From Deltaproteobacteria bacterium (GTDB taxonomy: Bacteria; Desulfobacterota; Desulfarculia; Adiutricales; Adiutricaceae): 9,861 bases of DNA. Every line of letters begins with the position of its first letter. Positions within the stretch are counted from its first letter, which is position 1. A program made the position numbers and the translations under genes. The DNA lies in assembly GCA_031269135.1 (NCBI GenBank), contig JAISZP010000096.1:1-9861 (forward strand). The letters are read 5' to 3'. A model generated the notes under the pieces. That model saw only the letters and a list, made by a program, of their open reading frames with translations, had not been told where the DNA came from and searched no databases. Below, piece after piece: positions 1 through 5,548 of this stretch.

Positions 1-408
1 TTGAGCATTCGGATCGCCCTGCTGGGCCGCTTTGGCGTACCACTCCACAGCTTTGGCTTTGTCCTGAGGCGCCCCTTCGCCGATAGAGTAAGCTATCCCT
101 AGCTTGACTTGAGCGTCAAGATGGCCTTGTTGGGCGGCTTTGGCGAGCCATTCCACAGCTTTGGCCTTGTCCTGAGCCGCCCCCTCGCCGTAATAGAAAG
201 CTTCCCATAGATTAAATTGAGCTTCGGCGTCGCCTTGCTGGGCTGCTTTAACGAGCCATTTCACAGCTTCGGCTTTGTCCTTAGGCGCCCCATCGCCGTC
301 TTTGTAAGCTTTCCCTAGAAAACATTGAGCCTCAATATTACCTTGCTTGGCCGCTTTGGCGTACCATTTCACAGCTTCGGCTTTGTCCTGAGGCGCCCCA
401 TCGCCGTC
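1..408 (-). pseudogene. Sel1-repeat array downstream of an in-frame stop (partial at left edge)
   Basis: This stretch continues the frame of the Sel1-repeat gene at 409-1038 without interruption: 136 sense codons from 408 down to position 1. It encodes about four more 36-residue Sel1 units of the form DGDGAPQDKAEAVKWYAKAA, then QGxxxAQ and LGxAY. It has no ribosome binding site or ATG of its own after the stop; only an internal GTG near 370 could restart. The repeat consensus is intact, including the G-x-G-A-P turn and the A-x-x-W-[FYL]-x-K-A-A helix, so decay, if any, is recent. It may be the separated 3' part of one longer gene, a reinitiated second protein, or the product of stop readthrough. 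The true C-terminus lies outside the window. Function is unknown; Sel1 arrays are protein-protein interaction solenoids. Confidence 0.6.
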
Positions 409-985
409 TTAGCAAGCTTTCCCTAGAATGCATTGAGCCTCAATATTGCCTTGCTTGGCCGCTTTGGCGTACCATTTCACTGCTTTGGCTTTGTCCTGAG
501 GCGCCCCTTCGCCGTTAGCGTAAGCTTCCCCTAGGTTAAATTGAGCATCGGAATCGCCCTGCTTGGCCGCTTTGGCGAACCATTTCACTGCTTTGGCTTT
601 GTCCTGAGGCGCCCCTTCGCCGGTATAGTAAGCTACCCCTAAGTTGAATTGAGCCGCAGGATCGCCCTGCTTGGCCGCTTTGGCGTACCATTTCGCAGCT
701 TTGGCTTTGTCCTGAGGCGCCCCTTCGCCTGTATCGTAAGCTGCCCCCAGGTAAAATTGAGCATCGGAAAAGCCTTGCTTGGCCGCTTTGGCGAACCATT
801 TCACAGCTTTGGCTTTGTCCTGAGGCTTCCCATCGCCTGTATCGTAAACTACCCCTAGGTTATATTGAGCATGGGGTTCGCCCTTCCGAGCCGCTTTGGC
901 GAACCATTTCATAGCTTTGGCTTTGTCCTGAGGCGCCCCTTCGCCGGTAAGATACTTTGACGCAACGATGAGCATCGCATTGATG
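1..985 (-). repeat. 108-bp tandem repeats encoding Sel1 units
   Basis: About nine successive units of 108 bp (36 codons) share long identical blocks, for example the complement of GCTTTGGCTTTGTCCTGAGG, which recurs in most units. Units around 300-520 are especially alike, sharing the rarer GNIEAQC and DGDGAP versions, which points to a recent local duplication. Such arrays change copy number by recombination or slippage in steps that keep the frame. Confidence 0.85.
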
Positions 986-1038
986 TCGCCTTGCTCTGCG
1001 GCTTTCTTAACCGAGTTCGGTTTTTTCGGCTTGTCCAT
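409..1038 (-). CDS. Sel1-repeat (TPR-like) protein, probably truncated
   Basis: The product is 209 aa and consists of about five and a half Sel1 repeats of 36 residues (GEGAPQDKAKAVKWFAKAA, then KQGxxxAQxxLGxAY), which fold as paired alpha-helices and usually act as scaffolds or adaptors. There is no signal peptide or membrane segment after the basic start MDKPKKPNSVKK, so this part is probably cytoplasmic. The ATG at 1038 is preferred because AAAGG lies six bases upstream; a GTG six bases earlier overlaps that spacing. The gene ends at a TAA (411-409) inside a repeat, where neighbouring units read GKAYKDGD and this one reads GKAC-stop-DGD. The repeat frame stays open beyond the stop. The gene is therefore either a shortened allele or the 5' part of a pseudogene. 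Its partner and pathway cannot be told. Confidence 0.75.
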   Translation of the reverse strand: MDKPKKPNSVKKAAEQGDINAMLIVASKYLTGEGAPQDKAKAMKWFAKAARKGEPHAQYNLGVVYDTGDGKPQDKAKAVKWFAKAAKQGFSDAQFYLGAAYDTGEGAPQDKAKAAKWYAKAAKQGDPAAQFNLGVAYYTGEGAPQDKAKAVKWFAKAAKQGDSDAQFNLGEAYANGEGAPQDKAKAVKWYAKAAKQGNIEAQCILGKAC

Positions 1039-1044
1039 GTCCAC

Positions 1045-1306
1045 CCTTTCACCAGTGCAGCGGATTTTTTAATTTATATCGAGCCTGCATGAGCGCCGTC
1101 TTATAGAGCTGCGAAAAACCATAGACCGAGTAGGGCCGCGTGCGGACGACAATGACGATGGGAAAGAAATCTTTTAAAAGGCGGATTAGAAGGCTGAATT
1201 TTTAATGCGACTACAAACGTTTGCGATCGACATAAAAAATAAATGCCTTACAACCCACAAGCAACGGCAGATCGCAACGCATTTTCGTTCAACGCTGAAT
1301 ATTGCG
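1045..1306. other. Intergenic region between HU/IHF-like gene and Sel1 gene
   Basis: No ORF with a credible start is visible here. An inverted repeat TTGCGATC (1221-1228) / GATCGCAA (1270-1277), arms of 8 bp about 41 bp apart, lies just past the HU/IHF stop. There is a run of T on the minus strand inside its loop but no classical terminator. A TATAAA-like hexamer on the minus strand near 1085 could be the -10 of the Sel1 gene, but no good -35 was found. Confidence 0.5.
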
Positions 1307-1582
1307 TCAGCTGTCTATATTTTTAGCCTTTAGGTTGACCAAGTCAGTCAATTGGCGGCTTGGATGAAAGACAAGACCACATTGCTTTTTGGGTGTTTTA
1401 GTGTAGCGACGAGGTATCAAGCGGCCGAATTTCCTCAAGGAAACCGCTTGCCCAGTCGCCAAAGATGAGGATATCGTCTGAAAGATGGTTTCAATGGAGA
1501 GCCGAACAATGTTAGGCGGCAGTTTATTGTTTCGCTGAGCCACAATGCCGACAAGTTTTTTTAAATTAAGACGCGGGGTCAC
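1307..1582 (-). CDS. HU/IHF-family DNA-binding protein with shortened arm
   Basis: The product is 91 aa and aligns by eye to the HU/IHF beta family. It has an N-terminal helix pair (LNLKKLVGIVAQ, then VRLSIETIFQTISSSLATG), the strand with VSLRKFG at residues 47-53, a basic segment RLIPRRYTKTPKKQ, and the closing FHPSRQLTDLVN. HU/IHF dimers bend DNA with two beta-arms. Here only about 18 residues separate FG from FHPS, against about 30 in typical members, and the RNPxTG arm tip is absent, so DNA intercalation may be lost or altered. The GTG at 1582 gives the family's normal length and begins 14 bases after the sppA stop; no strong Shine-Dalgarno sequence is seen, which fits translational coupling. 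It is the last gene of the rpsA-sppA operon. Whether it is closer to HU or IHF beta is unsettled; the position suggests ihfB. Confidence 0.75.
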   Translation of the reverse strand: MTPRLNLKKLVGIVAQRNNKLPPNIVRLSIETIFQTISSSLATGQAVSLRKFGRLIPRRYTKTPKKQCGLVFHPSRQLTDLVNLKAKNIDS

Positions 1583-1596
1583 TAAAACACCATTGG

Positions 1597-2871
1597 TTAA
1601 AAAATGCCGGGTCGATAGATGAATTTCAAAGAAAAGCCAGGCTTTATGGCCGATTGAACCGAGTCGAAAAAAGACGCCCGACCCGCCAAATAAGAGAGCC
1701 AATCATCCTCCCGACCGTCATCATAGACAATCGGGACTTTTTCGTCATCTGGGATTTCCCCTAATTCTTTGGCCTTGGCGATCGCCTGTTCAAAGCCGCC
1801 CAATTGATCCACCAAACCCAAACTAAAGGCCTCTTCCCCGCTGAAAATACGACCGTCGGCTAAAAGCCTCACCTGGGGTTCGGTCAGCTTAGGACGCCCT
1901 TTCACCACATCGCCGACGAACTGCTCATATAATTTCATCACCACGCTCTGCAATATCTCCCGTTCGTCAGGCTTCATCGCTCTGAACGGCGAGCCTATAT
2001 CTTTGTAAGTTCCGCTCTTTATGACCTCGCTTTTGATCCCGAGCTTATCCATGGTGTCGGTGAACTCCATAGCCTCCATAATGACGCCTATGGACCCGGT
2101 TACGGTTCCGGGGCTAGCCAGCACGGCGTCTCCTCCCATAGCCAGATACAAGCCGCCGGAGGCTGCGACCGTACCCATAGAGACGACGACAGGCTTAGTG
2201 AAACCAACAAGCGAGGTATAGAGTTCCTGACAAGGAACGACCGCGCCTCCGGGGGAATCTATCCTCAACACCACCGCTTTGATGAACTCGTTATCCTCAA
2301 ATTCTTTTAAAGTCTCGCTGGCCCAAGTAGTGTCGAAAATCTCGCCTTCTATCAGAATGACTCCTAAGCCGGGTTTATCCAAGGTGTCTAGAGCCGACGG
2401 AGCGTTAAACTGGTTGACCACTTCCATCATGGTGTAGTTGCAGCTGCCGATGACGAAGAAGCCGAGGATGAGAAAAACCGCCGGCCAGCTTAACCAAGAG
2501 GATTTTTGAGGTTTAGGTTTGTCGGCGGCGGGGGCGATATAACGAGGAGTCGGTTTTTTGGGAAAGGGCGTCTGGGAGGAACCTGCGGCTGCGGCTGTGC
2601 TTGCGGCTGAGCCTGAGGCTGAGGCTGAAGCTGAAGCTGAAGCTGAGCCTGGGGCTGGGGCTGAATTTGGAGAGCTTGAAACTTGGTTTGGTCCGAGGCC
2701 GGGACGATTGTCCGCCTGGCCTCGGTTGATGGGATTCGGGGCGTCGCTGCCGGCGTCAGGCGAATCGCCGACGCCGACGTCGCGACCGGATGATTGAACC
2801 GTGTCCTCGGGTCGAGGCAATGAAACGTCGCTTGCGGCTCCGGCTGAGCCGTCTAAATCATCAATCGCCAT
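1597..2871 (-). CDS. sppA: Signal peptide peptidase SppA, short form with long N-terminal extension
   Basis: The product is 424 aa. SppA is a membrane serine protease (S49 family) that degrades cleaved signal peptides. Residues 1-125 are a Pro/Ser/Ala-rich extension, including a run of Ala-Ser pairs at 75-90. A membrane segment follows at about 126-148 (WPAVFLILGFFVIGSC). The S49 domain shows RIDSPGG at 203-209, the nucleophile Ser238 in VAASGGLY, and the general-base Lys290 in SGTYKDIGSP. The 52-residue Ser-Lys spacing is that of the Bacillus-type short SppA. The ATG at 2871 is chosen because AGGG stands seven bases upstream; a TTG at 2904 is also in frame but less likely. The gene starts 36 bases after the rpsA stop and precedes the HU/IHF-like gene. 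The disordered cytoplasmic N-terminus is unusual: the family normally begins with only a few residues before the membrane segment. Confidence 0.93.
   Translation of the reverse strand: MAIDDLDGSAGAASDVSLPRPEDTVQSSGRDVGVGDSPDAGSDAPNPINRGQADNRPGLGPNQVSSSPNSAPAPGSASASASASASGSAASTAAAAGSSQTPFPKKPTPRYIAPAADKPKPQKSSWLSWPAVFLILGFFVIGSCNYTMMEVVNQFNAPSALDTLDKPGLGVILIEGEIFDTTWASETLKEFEDNEFIKAVVLRIDSPGGAVVPCQELYTSLVGFTKPVVVSMGTVAASGGLYLAMGGDAVLASPGTVTGSIGVIMEAMEFTDTMDKLGIKSEVIKSGTYKDIGSPFRAMKPDEREILQSVVMKLYEQFVGDVVKGRPKLTEPQVRLLADGRIFSGEEAFSLGLVDQLGGFEQAIAKAKELGEIPDDEKVPIVYDDGREDDWLSYLAGRASFFDSVQSAIKPGFSLKFIYRPGIF
2594..2672 (-). repeat. Hexanucleotide repeat (GCTGAR) inside sppA
   Basis: On the plus strand the sequence runs as near-perfect GCTGAG/GCTGAA hexamers, flanked by GGGGCT copies. 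On the coding strand it encodes alternating Ala-Ser then Ala-Pro/Gly. Unit length is a multiple of three, so copy-number changes would lengthen or shorten the linker without shifting the frame. Confidence 0.8.
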
Positions 2872-2907
2872 AACCTTACCCTGCCGATATCGACATCGAG
2901 TCAACTC

Positions 2908-4746
2908 TTAACTGTCGGATTCGCCCTGATTTTTTTCGGCTAAGAGCTTGTCAAGATTGCCGAAGGCCGCCCCGAACGATGATGCGGCATTGGAACTCTG
3001 GCCGTTGTTTTTAGCGGCGTCGGAGGAGAACTCTTTAATGACGCTCTCTTCCTCTTCTTTGACTTTGCGTTTCACCGAAAGGCCAATCTTATGGTCGTTC
3101 GTTGAAATCGAGACCACCTTGGCGGTCACGACCTCGCCGACCGTGAAAGCCTCGGATAGGGCCTTGCCTTTGGGAATGCCGGACTCGGAAACGTGAATCA
3201 GCCCTTCCACGCCTTCGGATAGTTCAATGAAGACGCCGAAATCGGTGACGTTGGTCACCTTGCCGGTTACGGTCTCTCCTACCGGGAACTGGTTGAAGGC
3301 GACGACCCAGGGGTCTTCCTCCAACTGTTTGATGCCCAGAGAGAAGCGTTCCTGATCTCTATCGATATCAAGAATCACCGCCCTTACGGAATCGCCCTTT
3401 TTGAAGACTTCAGAGGGGTGCTTAAAGCGACGAGTCCAGGAGATGTCGGATATGTGCACCAAGCCGTCGATCCCCTCGTCGATGCCTATAAACGCGCCGA
3501 AATCGGTGATGTTTTTGATCTTGCCCTCGATGATGGTGCCTTTGGGATAGCGCTCAGCCACGGAAACCCAAGGGTTGGGCTCTATCTGCTTCATGCCCAA
3601 AGAGATGCGCTTTGAGGCTAAATCCATGTTCAAGATGACCGATTCGACCAAATCTCCCACCTTTAAGACGGAGGCGGGGTTTCTGACCTTTCTGGTCCAG
3701 CTCATTTCCGAGACGTGAATCAGGCCTTCCAAACCGCTTTCCAGCTCTACGAAGGCGCCGTAATCGACCAGAGAAACGACCTTGCCGGTGACTCGGTCGC
3801 TGATGTTGTACTTCTCGGAGGCGGTAAGCCAAGGATCGTCTGTGAGTTGTTTCAAGCCCAGAGAAACTCGACCGCGATCTTTGTCGAAAGCCAACACCTT
3901 GACGGTCACTTTGTCGCCTACGGCAAAAAGTTCGGCCGGATTGCTCAGACGCCCCCACGACATGTCGGTTACGTGCAACAGACCGTCAAGCCCGCCCAAT
4001 TCGACGAAAGCGCCATAGTCGGTGAGGTTTTTAACAGTTCCTTCAATGATGTTGCCGACTTCCAGGGTAGACATAGTCTTGGCCCTGACGAGCTCACGCT
4101 CGGCCTCCATGATCACCCGGCGACTCAGCACTACGTTGCCGCGCCGTTTGTTGAACTTAAGGACTTTAAAATCGAAAGTCTTGCCGACTAAGCTCTCGAG
4201 GTTTTTGATTGGTCTGGTGTCGACCTGAGAACCTGGAAGGAAAGCGGGCACGCCTATATCGACCGAAAGTCCGCCTTTGACTCGGCTGATTATGGCGCCT
4301 GAGATGGTGCTTTCCTCATTGTGAACTCTGGCGATGTCTTCCCAAATCTTCATCTTGGCCGCTTTTTCTTTAGACAGAATGGCTTCGCCTTCATCATCAA
4401 AGCGCTCCAAATAGGCATCGACTTGATCGCCGATCTTCACCGTCACTTTGCCGTCGGCGTCAAGAAACTCTTCTTTACGAATGCGACCCTCGGACTTGGC
4501 GTTGATGTCGAGCATCACGAATTCTTTATCGATGTGGACGACGGTGGCGGTGACGATTTCTCCTTCATTGGGCGGCTTTAGGCTTTCCTCGAAGAGTTGA
4601 TCCATAGTCTCCATCTCTTGGCTAGAGTCATGTGAGTCCGAACCAAAATTCTCCGTGTCGTCGGAAGAATACGCCCCGTTGCTGTCGCAATCGGTGTCGT
4701 CCAAAGTAAAAGGTTCGCTGTTGTGGGTGTAGGAACTATTTTGCAT
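2908..4746 (-). CDS. rpsA: 30S ribosomal protein S1
   Basis: The product is 612 aa. S1 binds mRNA leaders and brings them to the 30S subunit. Six S1 (OB-fold) domains lie at about 59-125, 144-210, 230-300, 314-387, 400-474 and 487-560. Domains 3-5 show the typical DYGAFVEL or DFGAFIGI, then GL(L/V/I)H(V/I)(T/S)(D/E)(M/I)SW and the closing RxSLGxKQ. Domain 6 keeps DFGVFIEL and ends IGLSVKRK. The protein is longer than E. coli S1 (557 aa): an acidic Asp/Ser/Glu-rich extension of about 45 residues leads, and an Asn/Ser/Ala-rich tail of about 50 follows. The ATG at 4746 is well supported by GGGGA five to six bases upstream. It heads the rpsA-sppA-HU/IHF operon and has an extended -10 promoter at about 4830. 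Many S1 proteins regulate their own translation through the leader; that is possible here but not shown. Confidence 0.97.
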   Translation of the reverse strand: MQNSSYTHNSEPFTLDDTDCDSNGAYSSDDTENFGSDSHDSSQEMETMDQLFEESLKPPNEGEIVTATVVHIDKEFVMLDINAKSEGRIRKEEFLDADGKVTVKIGDQVDAYLERFDDEGEAILSKEKAAKMKIWEDIARVHNEESTISGAIISRVKGGLSVDIGVPAFLPGSQVDTRPIKNLESLVGKTFDFKVLKFNKRRGNVVLSRRVIMEAERELVRAKTMSTLEVGNIIEGTVKNLTDYGAFVELGGLDGLLHVTDMSWGRLSNPAELFAVGDKVTVKVLAFDKDRGRVSLGLKQLTDDPWLTASEKYNISDRVTGKVVSLVDYGAFVELESGLEGLIHVSEMSWTRKVRNPASVLKVGDLVESVILNMDLASKRISLGMKQIEPNPWVSVAERYPKGTIIEGKIKNITDFGAFIGIDEGIDGLVHISDISWTRRFKHPSEVFKKGDSVRAVILDIDRDQERFSLGIKQLEEDPWVVAFNQFPVGETVTGKVTNVTDFGVFIELSEGVEGLIHVSESGIPKGKALSEAFTVGEVVTAKVVSISTNDHKIGLSVKRKVKEEEESVIKEFSSDAAKNNGQSSNAASSFGAAFGNLDKLLAEKNQGESDS

Positions 4747-4824
4747 GATTTCCCCGAACTATAAAATTCCTGCGTGAGCTCTGGCTAGCTCTGCTGCACT
4801 GCATCGCCTGCAGTAAATCTGACG

Positions 4825-4833
4825 ATTATACCA
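4825..4833 (-). promoter_or_regulatory. Extended -10 promoter for rpsA
   Basis: On the minus strand the sequence reads TATGGTATAAT: a perfect TATAAT (4830-4825) preceded by TGG, the extended -10 motif. No good -35 hexamer lies 16-18 bases upstream, as often in extended -10 promoters. Transcription would start near 4818 and give a leader of about 70 bases, which contains a small CTGCA/TGCAG hairpin at 4797-4811 and the rpsA Shine-Dalgarno sequence. Confidence 0.65.
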
Positions 4834-4879
4834 TAAAAAGTTGAGTTATATTATGATTTTTTGACTTAGTCGATTCGCC

Positions 4880-4912
4880 AAAAAAACCAGAACGATTTCT
4901 TCGCGTTGCCTG
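4880..4912 (-). terminator. Weak Rho-independent terminator upstream of rpsA promoter
   Basis: On the minus strand a stem CAG-(gc bulge)-AACG pairs with CGTT-CTG across a nine-base loop, followed after one or two G by seven T (4886-4880). The stem is short and bulged, so efficiency would be modest. It would close a transcript from the promoter at 5089-5061 before the rpsA promoter. Confidence 0.35.
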
Positions 4913-4936
4913 ACGCTTTGATCGCAGTTTAAAGCT

Positions 4937-4976
4937 TATGGAATTCGGAAAAGGAGCTTTAGCCGAAGTTTCCATA
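4937..4976. other. Strong hairpin in the dnaG-rpsA intergenic region
   Basis: TATGGAATTCGG (4937-4948) pairs with CCGAA (4963-4967) and TTCCATA (4970-4976), giving 12 base pairs with a two-base GT bulge and a 14-base loop. It sits in the middle of the predicted minus-strand transcript from 5054, so it is most likely an RNA structure. It lacks an adjacent T-run and is not a terminator. Confidence 0.6.
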
Positions 4977-5060
4977 GAGAACAAGACGACCTGCAAGTCG
5001 GCAAAAAAAATTCTTTAATCTTATCCAGGTATTAAGTGGATTTCCAAAAGACCAAAGGGC

Positions 5061-5089
5061 ATTCTATCCTGAATATCAAATTTTGTCAA
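5061..5089 (-). promoter_or_regulatory. Sigma-70-type promoter TTGACA-17-TAGAAT
   Basis: On the minus strand a perfect -35 TTGACA (5089-5084) is 17 bases from TAGAAT (5066-5061), five of six to consensus. No coding start lies close behind it. It serves either a small RNA ending near 4880 or an upstream rpsA start. The nine bases TTATTGACA recur 54 bp further upstream (5146-5138) without a matching -10. Confidence 0.65.
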
Positions 5090-5119
5090 TAACTATGATT
5101 TTAGCGGGCTTAGCAGGTG

Positions 5120-5149
5120 TTGACGCCATGGCAACTGTGTCAATAAATA
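5120..5149 (+). promoter_or_regulatory. Possible plus-strand promoter within an inverted repeat
   Basis: TTGACG (5120-5125) lies 18 bases before TAAATA (5144-5149). The same stretch is an imperfect inverted repeat, TTGAC (5120-5124) and GTCAA (5139-5143) around GCCATGGC, so it could be an operator instead. No convincing gene follows on the plus strand. Confidence 0.25.
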
Positions 5150-5194
5150 TCTCCTAACAAAAGGGATCTTCCCGACGAATCACTCTTAAAGAAC

Positions 5195-5223
5195 GAGAAT
5201 ATTCGAGAAAGAGAATATTTGAG
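5195..5223. repeat. Pair of 13-bp direct repeats
   Basis: GAGAATATTCGAG (5195-5207) and GAGAATATTTGAG (5211-5223) match at 12 of 13 positions and are 16 bp apart. Each has an AATATT core. They lie about 105 bp upstream of the minus-strand promoter at 5089 and could be protein binding sites. Confidence 0.45.
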
Positions 5224-5267
5224 CGAGGCGAAAAAACCTTTTTTCAAAAATTCCGCTTGCTGGAGCA

Positions 5268-5405
5268 TCAGGCGTCGGACTTATCCGGCCACGAAACGTC
5301 AAAGCCGCCCGCGCAGCGGAAATTCACGACCTTGCCCGTATCGCGACGCTCCATCAATGCATGACGTCCGCCGACAAGAGAATTCGCTCGGCGGATTTCG
5401 CCCAT
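5268..5405 (-). CDS. Doubtful 45-aa ORF downstream of dnaG
   Basis: From the ATG at 5405 a frame runs MGEIRRANSLVGGRHALMER to a TGA at 5270-5268, ending FDVSWPDKSDA. Codons are G-rich at the first position and mostly G/C at the third, as in the neighbouring genes, which is the only support. There is no Shine-Dalgarno sequence, no recognised domain, and other frames in this stretch are open too. It may be a remnant of a lost gene or chance. Confidence 0.15.
   Translation of the reverse strand: MGEIRRANSLVGGRHALMERRDTGKVVNFRCAGGFDVSWPDKSDA
5367..5395. repeat. 8-bp inverted repeat
   Basis: TCCGCCGA (5367-5374) and TCGGCGGA (5388-5395) form a perfect GC-rich stem around a 13-base loop. No T-run follows on either strand, so it is not a classical terminator, though it could help stop transcription running out of dnaG. 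Confidence 0.4.
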
Positions 5406-5548
5406 GCAAAGATTTTATAGGTTTTTGCACAATAGGTCTTTGGAAAAGGTCTTTGTCTGACGTTTCTTCGGCCTGCGACTCGTCCTCGTTTCGGATGGTT
5501 TTCTTGTATATTGAGAATGCGTTTAGCGATCAGGAAAATATTAAACCC

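Larger units (their letters stand above)
4878..5054 (-). ncRNA. Possible small RNA or long leader upstream of rpsA
   Basis: A near-consensus promoter (5089-5061) predicts a start near 5054 on the minus strand. The following 175 or so bases hold no ORF, contain the 12-bp hairpin at 4937-4976, and end at the weak terminator at 4880-4912. This promoter-hairpin-terminator layout is that of a small RNA gene. If the terminator leaks, the same RNA would be a 5' leader of rpsA. I could not fit it to 6S, SRP, tmRNA or RNase P consensus by eye. Confidence 0.3.

Noticed and set aside
409..411. Reassigned TAA codon (alternative genetic code)
   Set aside because: TAA is the ordinary terminator of rpsA, sppA and the lipoprotein gene in this window, so a sense reading genome-wide is not credible.
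1..990. CRISPR-like array because of regular repeats
   Set aside because: The 108-bp units are contiguous, vary along their length and translate as Sel1 repeats; there are no unique spacers.
2558..2797. Plus-strand ORF with Glu-Ala repeats
   Set aside because: It is the antisense of the Ala-Ser hexanucleotide repeat in sppA and has no ribosome binding site or independent context.
3715..4191. 158-codon plus-strand ORF inside rpsA
   Set aside because: It lies wholly antisense to the well-conserved S1 domains and has no recognisable product; long antisense frames are common in such genes.
4878..5054. 6S RNA
   Set aside because: The length is similar, but I could not draw the long closing helix with a central bubble that defines 6S RNA.
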